From Pleurodeles waltl (lineage: Eukaryota; Chordata; Amphibia; Caudata; Salamandridae), in contig NC_090437.1 in the NCBI RefSeq assembly GCF_031143425.1, positions 845,011,978 to 845,075,977 of the forward strand: a stretch of 64,000 nt of DNA. Reading direction: 5' to 3'. How positions within the stretch are numbered: position 1 is the first letter of the stretch; every line of letters begins with the position of its first letter. The position numbers were made by a program, and so were the translations under genes. Positions 34,105 through 46,469 of this stretch are shown here, one piece after another. The notes under the pieces were generated by a model that made no database searches, had not been told where the DNA came from, and worked only from the letters and a program-made list of their open reading frames with translations.

Positions 34105-35760
34105 TGGAGGATAGGTAGCTTTAAAATGGAAGAAGTCCAGGAATACACATACTTTGGTGTTACAATAGATAAAACATTAAATTTAAAATATCATGTTGAG
34201 AAATTAAGGTGGAGAATTAGTAGTACTATTGAAGCACTAAAAAGGTTTTCCACAGTTTATGGGGTGGAGTGATTGGTCCTTTGTTGGATGTCATAAAATC
34301 AAAGATTATTCCTCTTCTATTATTCAGTGCCTTAACTTGGAATTGTACAACTACCCAAAAGTGACACTCTGCGTCTAAGGCAGTCTACCACTTTGTGATG
34401 TTTAAGACTAGAATTAAACTTGAATCCTTTGCCTGCTATGGTTGATATCAACCAAATCATCTATCTCATAGATTGAAGGAGGCAGGAATGAATACAGTAA
34501 GAGCACTTATTAATTTAGCTTTAATCACAGCTGGGGGGAGTATATTTTTCAGAAATGTCAGTGGCAAAGTTGCTGGTAGATTACAGTCTCCTCCCCATGG
34601 TGACATTAGCAAGCACATCTAGAAGGAATCGAAATTTAATCATCAAGAATGGGGTCAAAGCCTCAAGTCTGCTCGGGGATATTGAGGCAGCAGCAAGATA
34701 AAAGTACAATAAGTACACCATTGAAATCTTTACTCCTTCCAGGGAATCGTACCTCGATTTTAATATAAAGGTCTCGGGAGAAGATTGCCTTATTGTTTTT
34801 TAGGCTTTTTTGTCTCCCTTTCAAGGATTTCGATGGTGTCTGGAAATCAAAGGGTCAAACAGACAATTTGTGCAGGAAGTGTAGGTTAACCCAGGAATCC
34901 ATTCAACACATACGGTCTCAGCACGAGTCTGGTGGTCACGTGACCGCCAGATGCGCGGTGGCAGTCGGACCGCCACCAAAACCGCAGTCCGGGCACGATA
35001 TTATGACCTCAACGGTCAGACAGCCAGCACCGCCAGGGTTGCAGTGGTCCTAATTCACCATGGCAGCGCTGCCCTGGGAATTTTGACCTCGTTCTCTGCC
35101 AGTAAAGGTGAAAAAGTTGGTGGAGAACAGGTGCAGGGGGCCCCGGGGGACCCTGCACTGCCCAAGCACTTGGCATGGGCAGTGAAGGGGTCCCCCAGGC
35201 CAGCACCATCACAGTGTTCACTGTCTGCTTTGCATCCTACAGCATTGCCCGGGCTCAATTATGAGCTGGAGAAAATATTGTAGGGTGTTTCCACCCACTG
35301 ACCTAGCAGGAAACTCTAAATGGGTCTGATGGGGAGGTAGCCACTATGGCAGCAACCTCTCTGTCGGAAGTTCAGCAGATAGTCTAAACCGTCCACCGAA
35401 CTCATAATAAGGCCCATAATGTGCTTGTGCTCAGCACTACTTGGTGCTCAGACAAAAATATGTAGCCCTGATTTTTAATGCAGAGGGTATAAGAAGAATG
35501 TCAGAGGCACTATTATTGTGGTTTAAGGACTATAGAAGTTTTGAGTCTGGCCCTTAAGCTTTAGGAGGAAAACAGTCAGCCTGATTGAGTGACATCGGCC
35601 TGACATGCTAGTATTAATGTAAACCCTATTTTCTAACATGAATTGTACTTGTTTTCAACCTTTTTTTTCTATTTTAATTATGGATTTTTATGTGATTTTA
35701 TATGTGTAAAATAACATTGTTTAAACAGTTTTATGTAAACATAAAAATAAACTATTTTTA
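34105..35760 (+). mobile_element. LINE 3' fragment, split by a TIR element
   Basis: Plus-strand decayed C-terminal region of a non-LTR retrotransposon ORF2. An EYTYFGVTID block near 34,140-34,170 is the usual segment after the RT domain (compare YKYLGA in the LINE at 49,325). Near 34,870-34,910 there is a Cys-rich knuckle (CRKC followed by IQH). The insertion at 34,913-35,415 interrupts this knuckle, and the Cys-containing continuation (MCLC) resumes at 35,419. AT-rich 3' sequence runs to about 35,760. Stops and frameshifts are frequent. Confidence 0.65.
34913..35415. mobile_element. GC-rich palindromic TIR element (503 bp) inside a LINE
   Basis: The ends are imperfect inverted repeats: CACGAGTCTGGTGG near the left edge, and ACTCATAATAAGGCCC at the right edge, whose complement begins GGGCCTTATTATGAGT. 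It is flanked by ATA at 34,910-34,912 and 35,416-35,418, a 3-bp target duplication. It has no transposase and is CpG- and GGCGGT-rich compared with its surroundings. Confidence 0.7.
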
Positions 35761-37334
35761 AGTAAAAAGACATGCTAAGAAAGTATATTGTATGGTGTGT
35801 CGAGGTGTGGTGGGGAGATTGCCTCGAGAATTTTATAATTGTTATGTGTAATCTGATGTGGGATGTAGTATGTTGGGATATTCTGTGAGGTGCCGAGGTA
35901 AGACAAGTAGGGAGGGATGAAGGTGTGAAAACTAATTGGGTTTTAGTATGCAGATTGTAATTCTTCTATCCCCTTCTATCTATTGTCTTTGACTGAGTTA
36001 TGGGCCTGCTAAGACTGAGAAGGTTCACCACAGAAGGAGATCAAAAGGGCTTCAGAGATCTGTAAATGAGAGAGAGCTTAGTGCGCATAGTGATCAATGC
36101 ACAAGCTTCTCAGTTCACAGACTTTTGCGTAGCTTAAGCTTCTTTGGCTTTCAAGATAGATGTAGGCAAGTAGTCCAAAGTTTAACTCAATATGGTGTGT
36201 GTGTGTGGTGAGTCTAAGTACAGTGCAACAGATATGTTGCAATGAGAGTAAAGTATCAATGACCAAGAGCTGTGTGCATGCAACACATTTAATAACTCAT
36301 AGTAGTACTAGTAGAAACATCTAGGTCACAAATCATGGAACATTCCTTAAATGGAAAATAAACAGAACCAATGCAAACAGCATGGATACAGTACTACAAT
36401 GTTTACAAATAGCTAATGTTTTGGAGCTTTATGTGAATGTACCACATGGTTAAAAAAAAGGATGATAATCTATCCTGCTTAAAAAGAATTCCTTGTACAG
36501 TTTAAATACTCTATTGTACTGATTAATGAAAATCATTAATCACTTAAAAGCCATCAAATAGCAATTTGTAATCAGATTTAGTTTATGAGAGATTTCTATG
36601 TAATACTGAATCCAAAACCAAGCTAGTAACGTCCTCACAACCTCCTTCCACATTTTAACACAGATCACTACTATTCTATTACATTTGATCTTTTTCAAAA
36701 TTGTTAATCCGACACATACAATTACAAAAACATCAAATACAAAAACCAGAGTCATACAGGAACAATTTATAACTCAGCCCAACTTCCTTTCTGTCCAGAT
36801 TTATTCACTCTAATTGTCAATTTATATGTATTTTATTGTAGAATGGTTACCTTAATCTTTGAATTTTAGACAGATTGACATTAATTCAAAACCAATTACT
36901 ACTGCTTATTAGGTTTAAAATCTCGTATTTTTTTTTTTTAACGTCTCCTCATTCAGCACTATCATGAATCTAATCTAGGACAACACTTTAGAGGTTGTTC
37001 TGTGGGCATGAAGAGCTAATCCATTTGCCCACACATCTAAGGCTTTCATAAGAGCTTCAATGAGAGTCGATGCCTTATTGTATTAACATTTTTTAAATGA
37101 GACAATTAGTGATCAACAAACTTTATTAATCGACAAATACCCTGAAGGGTGTCAATTTCTAGGCAAAGTAACACCACGTGCTCCATTGTGTTAACTCCAT
37201 TAATACTTTGTATTGCTTCGGTTATATTAAACGGTGCTCTCAAACCTCAGCTTTTCTAAATACTTAGAGAGAACAGCAGAAAGAAAATGCAATAGGATAA
37301 ACAATGACAAGGTTACCAACAAAGCAAGGCTATA
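35761..37334. other. No gene seen
   Basis: AT-rich. It contains a G/T-rich patch (35,780-35,910) and a short GT run near 36,195-36,210. Nothing else is assignable. Confidence 0.45.
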
Positions 37335-37941
37335 GGGGCCGATTACAAGTTAGGTGGACGGGAACACCAGGCCTCCAAACTCTCGATGGGGTGGTCACTG
37401 CCATGCTGGTGACTTCCCCGCCGGCCCCATTACGACTTTCCCACTGGGCTACCGTGCGGCCACCAAGGTTTCTGCAGGTCAGCCCAGTGGGAAAGTGGCA
37501 GAAGCATTGTCGCAGGCTCATACTAGAGCTGGCGGCAGTGCTGTCACACGTAGCAGACACCAGCTCCCTCGAAATGCGCACTGTATGCACAGCAGTCAGT
37601 GCGCATTTCGAGGGTGCTGGGCCAAGGGAGCAGTGCAGAGGCCTGTGGCCCCCTGCATTTGTTCGCTGTCAGCCTTTTCATGACTGTTGAACCGCCATGA
37701 AAAGGCTGGTAGAGAACTAGGTTGTAATCAACAGGGTGACGTTGAGTTCAACGCCGCCCTGGCTGATTCCAACCTGCACCACTGTCAGCCCATCTGGATC
37801 ACTGATCCTGGATAGGATGGCTGGAGGTTGGCGAGCCTGCCCACCAACTTTGTAATGTGGCAGTTGGACCGCCAAAGTTGCATCAGTCCGACACCTACTG
37901 CAAGTCCTGTGGTCTGTTGACCACCAGACTCGTAATAAGCC
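37335..37941. mobile_element. GC-rich palindromic TIR element (607 bp)
   Basis: The left end GGGGCCGATTACAAGT and right end ACTCGTAATAAGCC are degenerate inverted repeats. ATA lies at 37,332-37,334 and 37,942-37,944. An 18-bp perfect hairpin lies at 37,566-37,614, and another inverted repeat (TTTCCCACTGGGCT with AGCCCAGTGGGAAA) at about 37,436-37,497. There is no coding capacity. Confidence 0.7.
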
Positions 37942-37946
37942 ATATA

Positions 37947-38137
37947 GGGGGTTATTACAACTTTGGAGGAGGTGTTAATCCGTCCCAAAAGTGACGGTAA
38001 AGTGACGGATATACCACCAGCCGTATTACGAGTCCATGATATCCTATGGAACTCGTAATACGGCTGGTGGTATATCCATCACTTTACCGTCACTTTTGGG
38101 ACGGATTACCACCTCCTCCAAAGTTGTAATAACCCCC
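37947..38137. mobile_element. Near-perfect foldback MITE (191 bp)
   Basis: Two arms of about 87 bp, starting GGGGGTTATTACAACTTTGG and ending in its complement, differ at only about two positions around a loop of about 17 bp. ATA flanks it at 37,944-37,946 and 38,138-38,140. Open frames on either strand are only the palindrome read through. Confidence 0.85.
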
Positions 38138-38140
38138 ATA

Positions 38141-39658
38141 GTGTCTTGAACTCTGTGCCCACAAACTGTGGGTATGGCAGTGATATGCTGAACTTCAGAG
38201 GTGCCACAAGGACAAAGGAAAAGAAGCACAGGGGCATATAGAGCTTAGGGTGGAGCACAAAGTTCTTAGCATCAGATTGGATGTGAATAATTAACATGAT
38301 ACAAATATGAAAAATGTGGTGCAAAGGCAAATGTCCTCACCAGGTTGAAACCCCACCATTTCATTGTAGGGGTTAATTTCTTGGGCAGCTGACCTTAGAG
38401 TTCTTGGGGCTCAGTATGTGTTCTTGAACTTCGCTGTCAAAATTCAGTAGCCTAACACCATCATGTCATGAGCGGCACCGCAGGCTCATGTCCTTAGGTG
38501 TGGTGCAGGATTCCCTGAGGAGAATAGTGTCTTACTGCTGGGCTAGGGCACAAGTAACAGCAGAACTTCATTAGGACCTTGATTTTTCTTTAGCTAGGAG
38601 GAAATGAATAGTGCACCAGCTTCTCACTCTAAATACAGTTTACGAACAAGAGACATAAGTCAAAATCCAGAAAAGTTCAATGAGCTGCTGGGCAGCTCCA
38701 GCTTCTATTCACAAAAGTGGGCAGTAGACAGAGGACCAATGCCTAATCAATGTGCACTACATTCTACAAATAATTTTAATGGTCCTGCTTGTAAGTCTGG
38801 TCTCGGTTTCACTAGTCACAGAGGGATTTGAGATAGTAAGGGCTTCTGCTACATTCAGATGCTCAAGATGATCATTCCAAGCTTTCCCTTGTGGCTAACT
38901 CTTTGGATTCATACCAGACTACCTCAAACAAATTAAGGTTAAGAAGAAGGTTAGAATATTATGGTATTACATTGCCCTCTGTGGGAAGAACCAAGCATTT
39001 ATTTTACAGACATCATTTGTATTTTGAGATGAATGTCCATGAACAGTCAAAAGTAACCATGAAAGCAGGAGCGCTGGAAAAGTTTGTGACTACTATTTAA
39101 TAATATAACACAATAATGTTTACGAAAGATTATAAAGGCGCTGGCACAGGGATTTGTCAAAACAAAAGAACTTTCATATCTATCTTTCTAAATAACAAGC
39201 CAATACATTAGCTAACAGTAGTCTTTTTAGAAGTATACACATCTGTATAAATGAGAAGAAAAACATTTTGCATAACAACTATTTATTGTGAAAAACTTGT
39301 CTTTCAAAAAGGTCAAGATCAAGCATTGTGCTGATTCTGCAATTTGTTTAGTTTAGTTAACTATAATATGGCAGTGTCTTAATGTTTCAGGCCTAACACC
39401 TTTAAGTATGGTTGCCTACTACGATTTTGCATTTAACAAATGCTTTAAACAACTCAAGCTTTGCACTTTATTTTAGAATAATTTCTCAACATTTTAATTT
39501 GTGTCCTCACGGGTGATAACCACATAAAATATTTTCAAAAATGTTACTCTTAATAAAAAAATATATAGTTAAAAGTGTTCGGGTTGACACTAATCCCTGA
39601 ACTATATTCCACACAGAGGGGCCTGGAGGAGTTAGAGTGAAACTAAAATTAGCAAACT
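38141..39658. other. No gene seen
   Basis: Short open frames without domains. No repeats found by eye. Confidence 0.45.
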
Positions 39659-40110
39659 TAGGCCCAGATTTAAGAGGGCCTAGCACCATTCCAACGCCAC
39701 AATAGCGTCATTTTTTAACACTAATGTGGCATTGGAAGGCCAAATACTCCACGTCGTATTTACAAAGTGGTGCAATGCTTCCTTTAAGACACTTTGTAAC
39801 CCCCTGTGCCACATAATGCCTGCGCCTGGCATAATGTATGCAAGGGGGTGTTCCGGCGCTTTGGGGTCTGAAACCATGAGCAAAGAAATCTAAGAGATTT
39901 CTTTGTGTAATTTATATCTGCATTTTTAATGCCTGCTAAGAGCAGGTGTTAATGGGAGGCTCCCATTGTTTTCAATGGGCCTCTGAGTGCTTTGCAGGAT
40001 TAGCACAAAAAAGATGATGACCCTAGGACCCCTGACCTCCACCATGGTGCACTGTATTTCAAATACAGCACATACATCTGCCCCTTTATGTGTAATGGGA
40101 CACAAACAAG
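39659..40110. repeat. Probable dispersed element beginning GGCCCAGATTTAAG
   Basis: The start resembles newt repeats I recall that begin GGCCCATATTTA and carry GCGCC- and AACGCC-rich interiors. A CCATTCCAACGCCAC block and a GCCTGCGCCTGG block are present. No matching right terminal repeat or target duplication is seen, so it may be truncated. This rests partly on memory. Confidence 0.4.
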
Positions 40111-41217
40111 TGTAAATGTATTATATTTTTATAGTGAAGTTCTTAAAGTTGACATAACCACAAATCCTCAAGTTGCACTGGCCTAAAGGTACTTTTCTAG
40201 TCAGACGTTTTTCTGACTGAGTACAAATCAAAAAGAGATGGTGGCATGAAAGTGACTTATTGCTTCTCTTTCTGAGTTGCAATAATATATTGAAAATCTG
40301 TGACTGCAATTGTGTCCAGAAACTATTGATAGTTTATCGACACCAGACAAGGAGAGATTAACCCCTTTGCATGTAATTATACACCATTCACACTGCAAAA
40401 TGAAGGGAGCCAGTGAGTAATTAAAATGAACTTCTTTGTGACCTTCCATTGACATCAGCCTATATGTGTTGTGGTGATAGAGCATTGTCTCAGGCCACTT
40501 CACCACAATGCCTAGAACTGCTGTGGTACTGTCGCCAGAGAGACTGTAAGCACCACTGTGTTATAACTTCTTAGCTTTTGTGCTATCATGTCAATGACAA
40601 CACCAATGCAATAGTTGAAGCATCAACAGTGCCCTGAATTATGCATCTGTTTGCTTTATGACTGTGTTAAACGTACAGTCCAACAAGTGTAAGGTCTAGC
40701 AGGAGAGAAAATCCAAGTGTAAAGATGCTATTCTTTCATCCACGTTTTAGGGAATGAGCTAAAATTGTTTTGCAGAGGGTACAACTACTTCATATGCTGA
40801 TAAAATGAGTTTATGCATAGTTGCGGACATTCCTTTTGTTGAGTAGATGGATGGCTAAAACGTTTGCAGATGCCAAAACAAATTCTCTGGAAACAGACGT
40901 CTTTCACTCATCCGATATATTTAATCTAATGTTGAGATAATAAGGTTCTGAAGGAAATCCAGAAAATGCAATCAGGATAATTACAAGAACAGACCTAGAA
41001 GAACCCATGGTCTCATTTGTATGAAAACTCATGTGTTGTTGTAAGATTTGAATAAGCTTGAATGTTTTCTTTACATTTGGAATGAATTATGACAGACATT
41101 AAACGTAGCTTGCTCTTGCACCTGCCGAATGATAATTTGTTTTAACACTAACATAATTTTGAAGGTATGTAAAGACCACACACAATAGGACAAACGTTTA
41201 AGGTAATAAGTGAACAG
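40111..41217. other. No gene seen
   Basis: AT-rich DNA with short, featureless open frames. Confidence 0.45.
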
Positions 41218-41220
41218 ATA

Positions 41221-42219
41221 GGCCCTCATTACGACCCTGGCAGGTGGGGGAGAAATGGTGGCAATACCGCCAACAGGCCCTCGGAAAAAACTGAATTATA
41301 ACCATGGCGGTTACCGCCATGGTCATCTGCCACTTCTCTACTCCATCCGCCAGGGTGGTGACGATCGCTGGGCTGGAGACTTCGGTCTCCAGCCCGGCGG
41401 CCGTCACCAGACCGCCGGCGGTATCAGGACCCTGCATACCACCATGGATTTTGTGTGGTTTGGAACCACAACGAAATCCATGGCAGTAGGCTCTATCAGT
41501 GCCAGGAAATTCCTTCCCTGGCACAGAAAGGGGCCTCCCCTGCCCCCTTCCCCACCAGGAGTCCTCCTCCCACACCCCTGACCCCTCTACCATCCCCCCA
41601 AAGGTGGCAGTACACCACACCCCCCTACATCGACACACACTCCTCCTTCACGCACACAGACACCACCACCACACATACCCGCACACATACTAACAAACAT
41701 TCCAGCAGACACACACAGTCATACACGCACACATACTTACAGACAAACATACAGGCAGACACACACATGTTTCCAAACACACAACACCCCCCGCATGCAT
41801 ACATGCACTCACACACCCCCTCTACACACTCACACTCACACCCCCATGCACGCACACACCACACAACACCCCCTCCCCTAATGGACGATCACCTTACCTG
41901 TCCCTGTGATCCTCCGGGAAGAGACGGGATCCATGGGGGCGGCTCCGCCACCAGTACCCCGTCACCAGTACACCGTCACACCAAATCATGGGACGTGATT
42001 CGGTAGGCGGTGTTCTGATGATGTGGCGGTGGAGGTGGAGCAGCCTCCACTTCCCCGCCGACCGCCAGTATGGCTGCTGGCGGCTCTCCGTCTGAAAAAG
42101 GACAGAGGGCTGCCAGCAGTCCTAATACGCTGCGTGGAAAACCGCCTGCACTGACAGTCTTCAGCACGGCGGTACCTTGGTGGTCTTTCCAAATAACCAC
42201 TGAGGACGAAATGAGGGCC
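41221..42219. mobile_element. 1-kb GGCCCTCATT TIR element, older copy
   Basis: It begins GGCCCTCATTACGACC and ends GGACGAAATGAGGGCC, flanked by ATA at 41,218-41,220 and 42,220-42,222. Inside are GGCGGT- and CCGCC-rich arms and, at about 41,630-41,870, a CA-rich low-complexity core. The block TTCCTTCCCTGGCAC and the block GGACGATCA-CTTACCT are shared with 62,277-63,282, so the two are members of one family. There is no transposase. Confidence 0.8.
41630..41870 (+). repeat. CA-rich degenerate microsatellite inside the TIR element
   Basis: Repeated ACACAC, CATAC and CACACCCC words. Long open frames on both strands here are products of this composition, not genes. Confidence 0.75.
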
Positions 42220-42222
42220 ATA

Positions 42223-42725
42223 GTGTTAAGATTGGCTGGTCACTCAGAGTTGCGTGACTGAGGGATGTTATGGTGCCAAGGTGTCATGCTGGGATATGTA
42301 TGGGGCAAACCCTTAAGCCATCCGAAATGTGAATTTTCTGTATTTATGTTCCAGTAGGTTTTCACATTTCTAAGGTGGTGAAAAGTTCAAGATAAAAACC
42401 TACTGGAAACCTCGCTAGCAGTCTCTAATTCAAATGTCAGTTCTCAAATTGTTTGCATACAATGCAATTTGATTCCAGTGCAGGCCTCACTGCATTGTTT
42501 TATAAGCACTATAGAGCTGAGAAACCTTTCCACTGAATCATGAAAAGCTGAATTTCCTGTCAGCAGAAATCCAACAATTGTGCACGATTGTAGCCAGCAT
42601 TAAACAGGGTGACCACCACCCTTCCGGGCATTATGGACATTGCTTTACTTCTGAATGTTTGTGTGCTCGTCTAACAGATTCTGGGTGTTGTATTCTTGCT
42701 TTGCTTCATTGACTTAATTCGTCGA
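42223..42725. other. No gene seen
   Basis: About 500 bp between the TIR element and the solo LTR with nothing assignable. Confidence 0.45.
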
Positions 42726-44771
42726 TGTTAGAAATGGGGTCTTTGGTTGACAGTCAGGTTACCCCCTGTTCAAGCAGGACCCTCACTCTAGTCAGGGTAA
42801 AAGAGAATCACCCTCAGCCAACCCCTGCTTACCCCCTTGGTAGCTTGGCAGAGCAGTAGGCTTAACTTCAGAGTGTTAGGTGTAAAGTATTTGTACCAAC
42901 ACACACTGTAACTTAATGAAAACACTACAAAATGACACAACACCAGTTTATAAAAATAGGAAATATTAATCTAAACAAAACAAGACCAAAACGACAAAAA
43001 TCTGACATACACAAGTCAAGTTATGAAATAGCGCTTAGAAACACAAAATGCTTCGATGAGGTGTTAACACGGCGTTGTGACGGAGTCATTCCCAACAAAC
43101 CAACACTAGCGGCGCAGGACACAGAGTCGTGTAGACCCCCAAGTACAGTACCTTTGGTGAATAGTGAAAACAAGGCGATGCGCGAAGTCGGGGATCGTGG
43201 CATCTGTGCGAAATGTTGAATCTGCGCACTTCGAGCGACGTCGGGCACAACGTGGTGCAGCGACTTCCACGGGCCTGCGAAGATCGTCGCGTTCCAGCGA
43301 AGCTCACGGAGTCTGATTCAGCAGCAGCGTCAGTCAGAAGTCGTCCGAAGTCGATTTCCTTAGATTTCCACCAGCTTTCCTTTCCTTTCAAGGACCCATG
43401 GACTGGATAGGGCACAACTTGTCAGATCAGGAGTCTCTCCAGAAACTCCAGGTGCTGGCAGAGAGAAGTCTTTGCTGTCCCTGAGACTTCAAACAACAGG
43501 AGGAAAGCTCTAAATCAAGCCCTTGGAGATTTCTTCACAAAATGAAAGGCACACAAAGTCCAGTCTTTGCCCTCTTACTTTGGCAGAAGCAGCAACTGCA
43601 GGATAGCTCCACAAAGCACAGTCACAGGCAGGGTAACACTTCTCCTCAGCTCTTTAGCTCTTCGCCAGGCAGAGGTTCCTCTTGATGTCCAGAAGTGATC
43701 TAAAGTCTGTGGTTTTGGGTGCCCTTCTTATACCCAATTTCTCCTTTGAAGTAGGCCTACTTCAAAGTAAAGTCTCTTTTGAATGTGAAATCCTGCCTTG
43801 CCCAGGCCAGCCCCAGACACTCACCAGGGGGTTGGAGACTGCATTGTGTGAGGACAGGCACAGCTCTTTCAGGTGTAAGTGACCACTCCCCCCTCCCTCC
43901 TAGCACAGATGGCTCATCAGGAAATGCAGCTTACACCCCAGCTCCTTTTGTGTCACTGTCTAGTGTGAGTTGCAACCAGTCCAACTGTCAAACTGACCCA
44001 GACAGGGAATCCACAAACAGGCAGAGTCACAGAAATGGTATAAGCAAGAAAATGTTCACTTTCTAAAAGTTTCAAACGCAAAATCTTAAAATCAACTTTA
44101 CTAAAAGATGTATTTTTAAATTGTGAGCTCAGAGTCCCCAAACTCCACATGTCCATCCGCTCCCAAAGAGAATCTACACTTTAATCAGATTTAAAGGTAG
44201 CCCCCATGTTAACCTATGAGAGGGACAGGCCTTCCAGCAGTGAAAAACGAATTTAGCAATATTTCAATGTCAGGACATATAAAACACATTACTATATGTC
44301 CTACCTTAACCATACAATGCACCCTGCCCTTGGGGCTACCTAGGGCCTACCTTAGAGGTGCCTTACATGTAAGAAAAGAAAAGGTTTAGGTTTAGGCCTG
44401 GCAAGTGGGTACACTTGCCAAGTTGAATTTACAGTTAAAACTGCACACACAGGCACTGCAGTGGCAGGTCTGAAACATGATTACAGAGCTACTCATGTGG
44501 GTGGCACAACCAGTGCTGCAGGCTCACTAGTAGCTTTTGATTTACAGGCCCTGGCACCTCTAGTGGACTTTACTAGGGACTTTCTAGTAAATCAAATATG
44601 CCAATCATGGATAAACCAATCAACAATACAATTTACACAGAGAGCATATGCACTTTAGCACTGATTAGCAGTGGTAAAGTGCTTAGAATTCAAAAGCAAC
44701 AGGTCAGAAAAAATAGGAGGCAGGAGGCAAAAAGATTGGGGATGATCCTGCATAAGCTAAAAAGTCCAACA
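42726..44771 (-). repeat. Solo LTR related to the Gmr1-like LTR
   Basis: It begins TGTTAGAAATGGGG and ends near TCCAACA. No retroelement coding sequence adjoins either end. Early in the sequence a GAGCAGTAGGCTTA block, then a TCAGAG block, then a GTAAAGTATTTGT block and CACACA follow in the same order as at 17,415-17,475 of the Gmr1-like LTR, where they sit at the same distance from the end. By that match the element would be minus-strand. No clear target duplication is seen (GTCGA left, GACAT right). The right boundary is less certain. Confidence 0.65.
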
Positions 44772-46455
44772 GACATATTACTACATTAATCAAATACGTT
44801 TTCAATATTTCATGTATGTTAATCACTCATTTAGTACAATTCGTAAATATTGATGGCCATTCTCTGAGGTCACAATTCCAAACGTGCACATAATTTTTCT
44901 GCGTTATTCATTTTCTACCAAATTCATGATTTCAGAACACATAACATTCATTAATACATTTCTAATTAAGACATGTGTGTTAACATCACAAACTGAGCGT
45001 CCTGGACTCCCAAGCAGGTGTTGAGTTTCAGGGTAGAGTGCATGTACTCGGCGCCCTCAAGTCCTTATGTCCCATGCACGGTTACTCGCTTTTCTGCCTT
45101 AAAATGTGAAATAAATGTGACTGAAATAATCTTGCTCGCGTAATTGGCACAGCGAGCTGGGTTTCCTAGGTGAAAAAACTACTTTTGGGGTTCGATTTCA
45201 AGTATTTATCAAACTGTGCAGTCCTGGTTATAAACGTCCAATAAACACAGCATGCTGAAATAGAGAGGCATTATGCCAGTGCTGATGTTCATCAGAGAAC
45301 GTTCCTGTATCAAAACCATTTCATGCGTGACTATTCGTGCATGTTTCTTGAAAACATTAGTAATATGCCGCACTTTGTTGTGACATTAACAACAACGACT
45401 TAACAATATGTATTTAATTAAAACCGATCACTTTCTTAAAATTAGTTGATGAGTGCCGGAGGGACTTCATCTCTTTTTAACTGCGACCATCCAGTACATG
45501 GAGATGGGGCAAGTGGTAATGTGCCATATTAATTCATCTGACACCATTTAATGCATAAGAGTTATGTGGCTGCTCGCTGGGTGTGATGTGATATCTTGCA
45601 CTATAGTAGGATCAAATTGCAGTGGTTATTGTTCGCATTTGCATTTGGACTTCTCGTGACCCTCTCTAACACAACTACTACATTCCTTAACGATTACCAC
45701 ACAGAATGGATCTATTTTTTAGATATTGATTTTACTACAAATTCAACCAGTAGTGTAACAAATTGTTTTGGACACGGTACTGATAGAGGTATTTTGTTTG
45801 CGGTCGAGTCATTGTGTGAATGTCAAGGACGTCGAGGAAAACAGGCCTGAAGCTATTCACAAAACTAAGAACAAGCATAGGAATTAAAGCAAGTATGCTG
45901 GCGCAAACATTGGAAGTGGGTGCAATAATGAGAGGTAAAGTGCAAAAATGTACTGGGTGTGAAACATGTCTAGCAGTCATAGATGTCATTAATAAATACA
46001 ACTAAACCACATGCACGTTCTAGATTGACTCTTTGCGGCCGTTTTGACTCTGATCCCTCAGTTTTGACCAATGATGTTTTGAGCTGTTTTCGACCTGCTT
46101 TGGCTCACACATTTATTACCTGGTAGTACATGATGGAATTCGTGTTGTCCTTAGAGCATTAAATAGGTCAAAAGGCACAATGACAGCTTTGCTTCATGTG
46201 GGAAAGTAAGGCCAACATATACAGCATGCAGAGGTAATTGGAATATATGATTGATGTGGCTTATTTTTCTCACTCATAAACTTTGCTCTGGGGCAGTGCA
46301 GAAAAACATTTGCAACAAATGAAAAGTGCAAAACACTGACTGGTGCAAACGTGTTTCAGCAACGAAGTATGCACGTGACATTTTTTCACCAGCTATTGAT
46401 TACTTCAAAATTACAATTCAACAGAGCACTATTATACATACGATCGCATCATGTT
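44772..46455. other. No gene seen
   Basis: AT-rich. 44,770-44,920 weakly resembles 24,590-24,740. Short open frames lack domains. Confidence 0.45.
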
Positions 46456-46469
46456 TTTGACTCTTTTTG

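Noticed and set aside
41455..42006. 183-codon His-, Thr- and Pro-rich frame, and Cys/Val-rich frames opposite it
   Set aside because: Products of a CA-rich microsatellite; the same happens in the sister element at 62,690-63,113.
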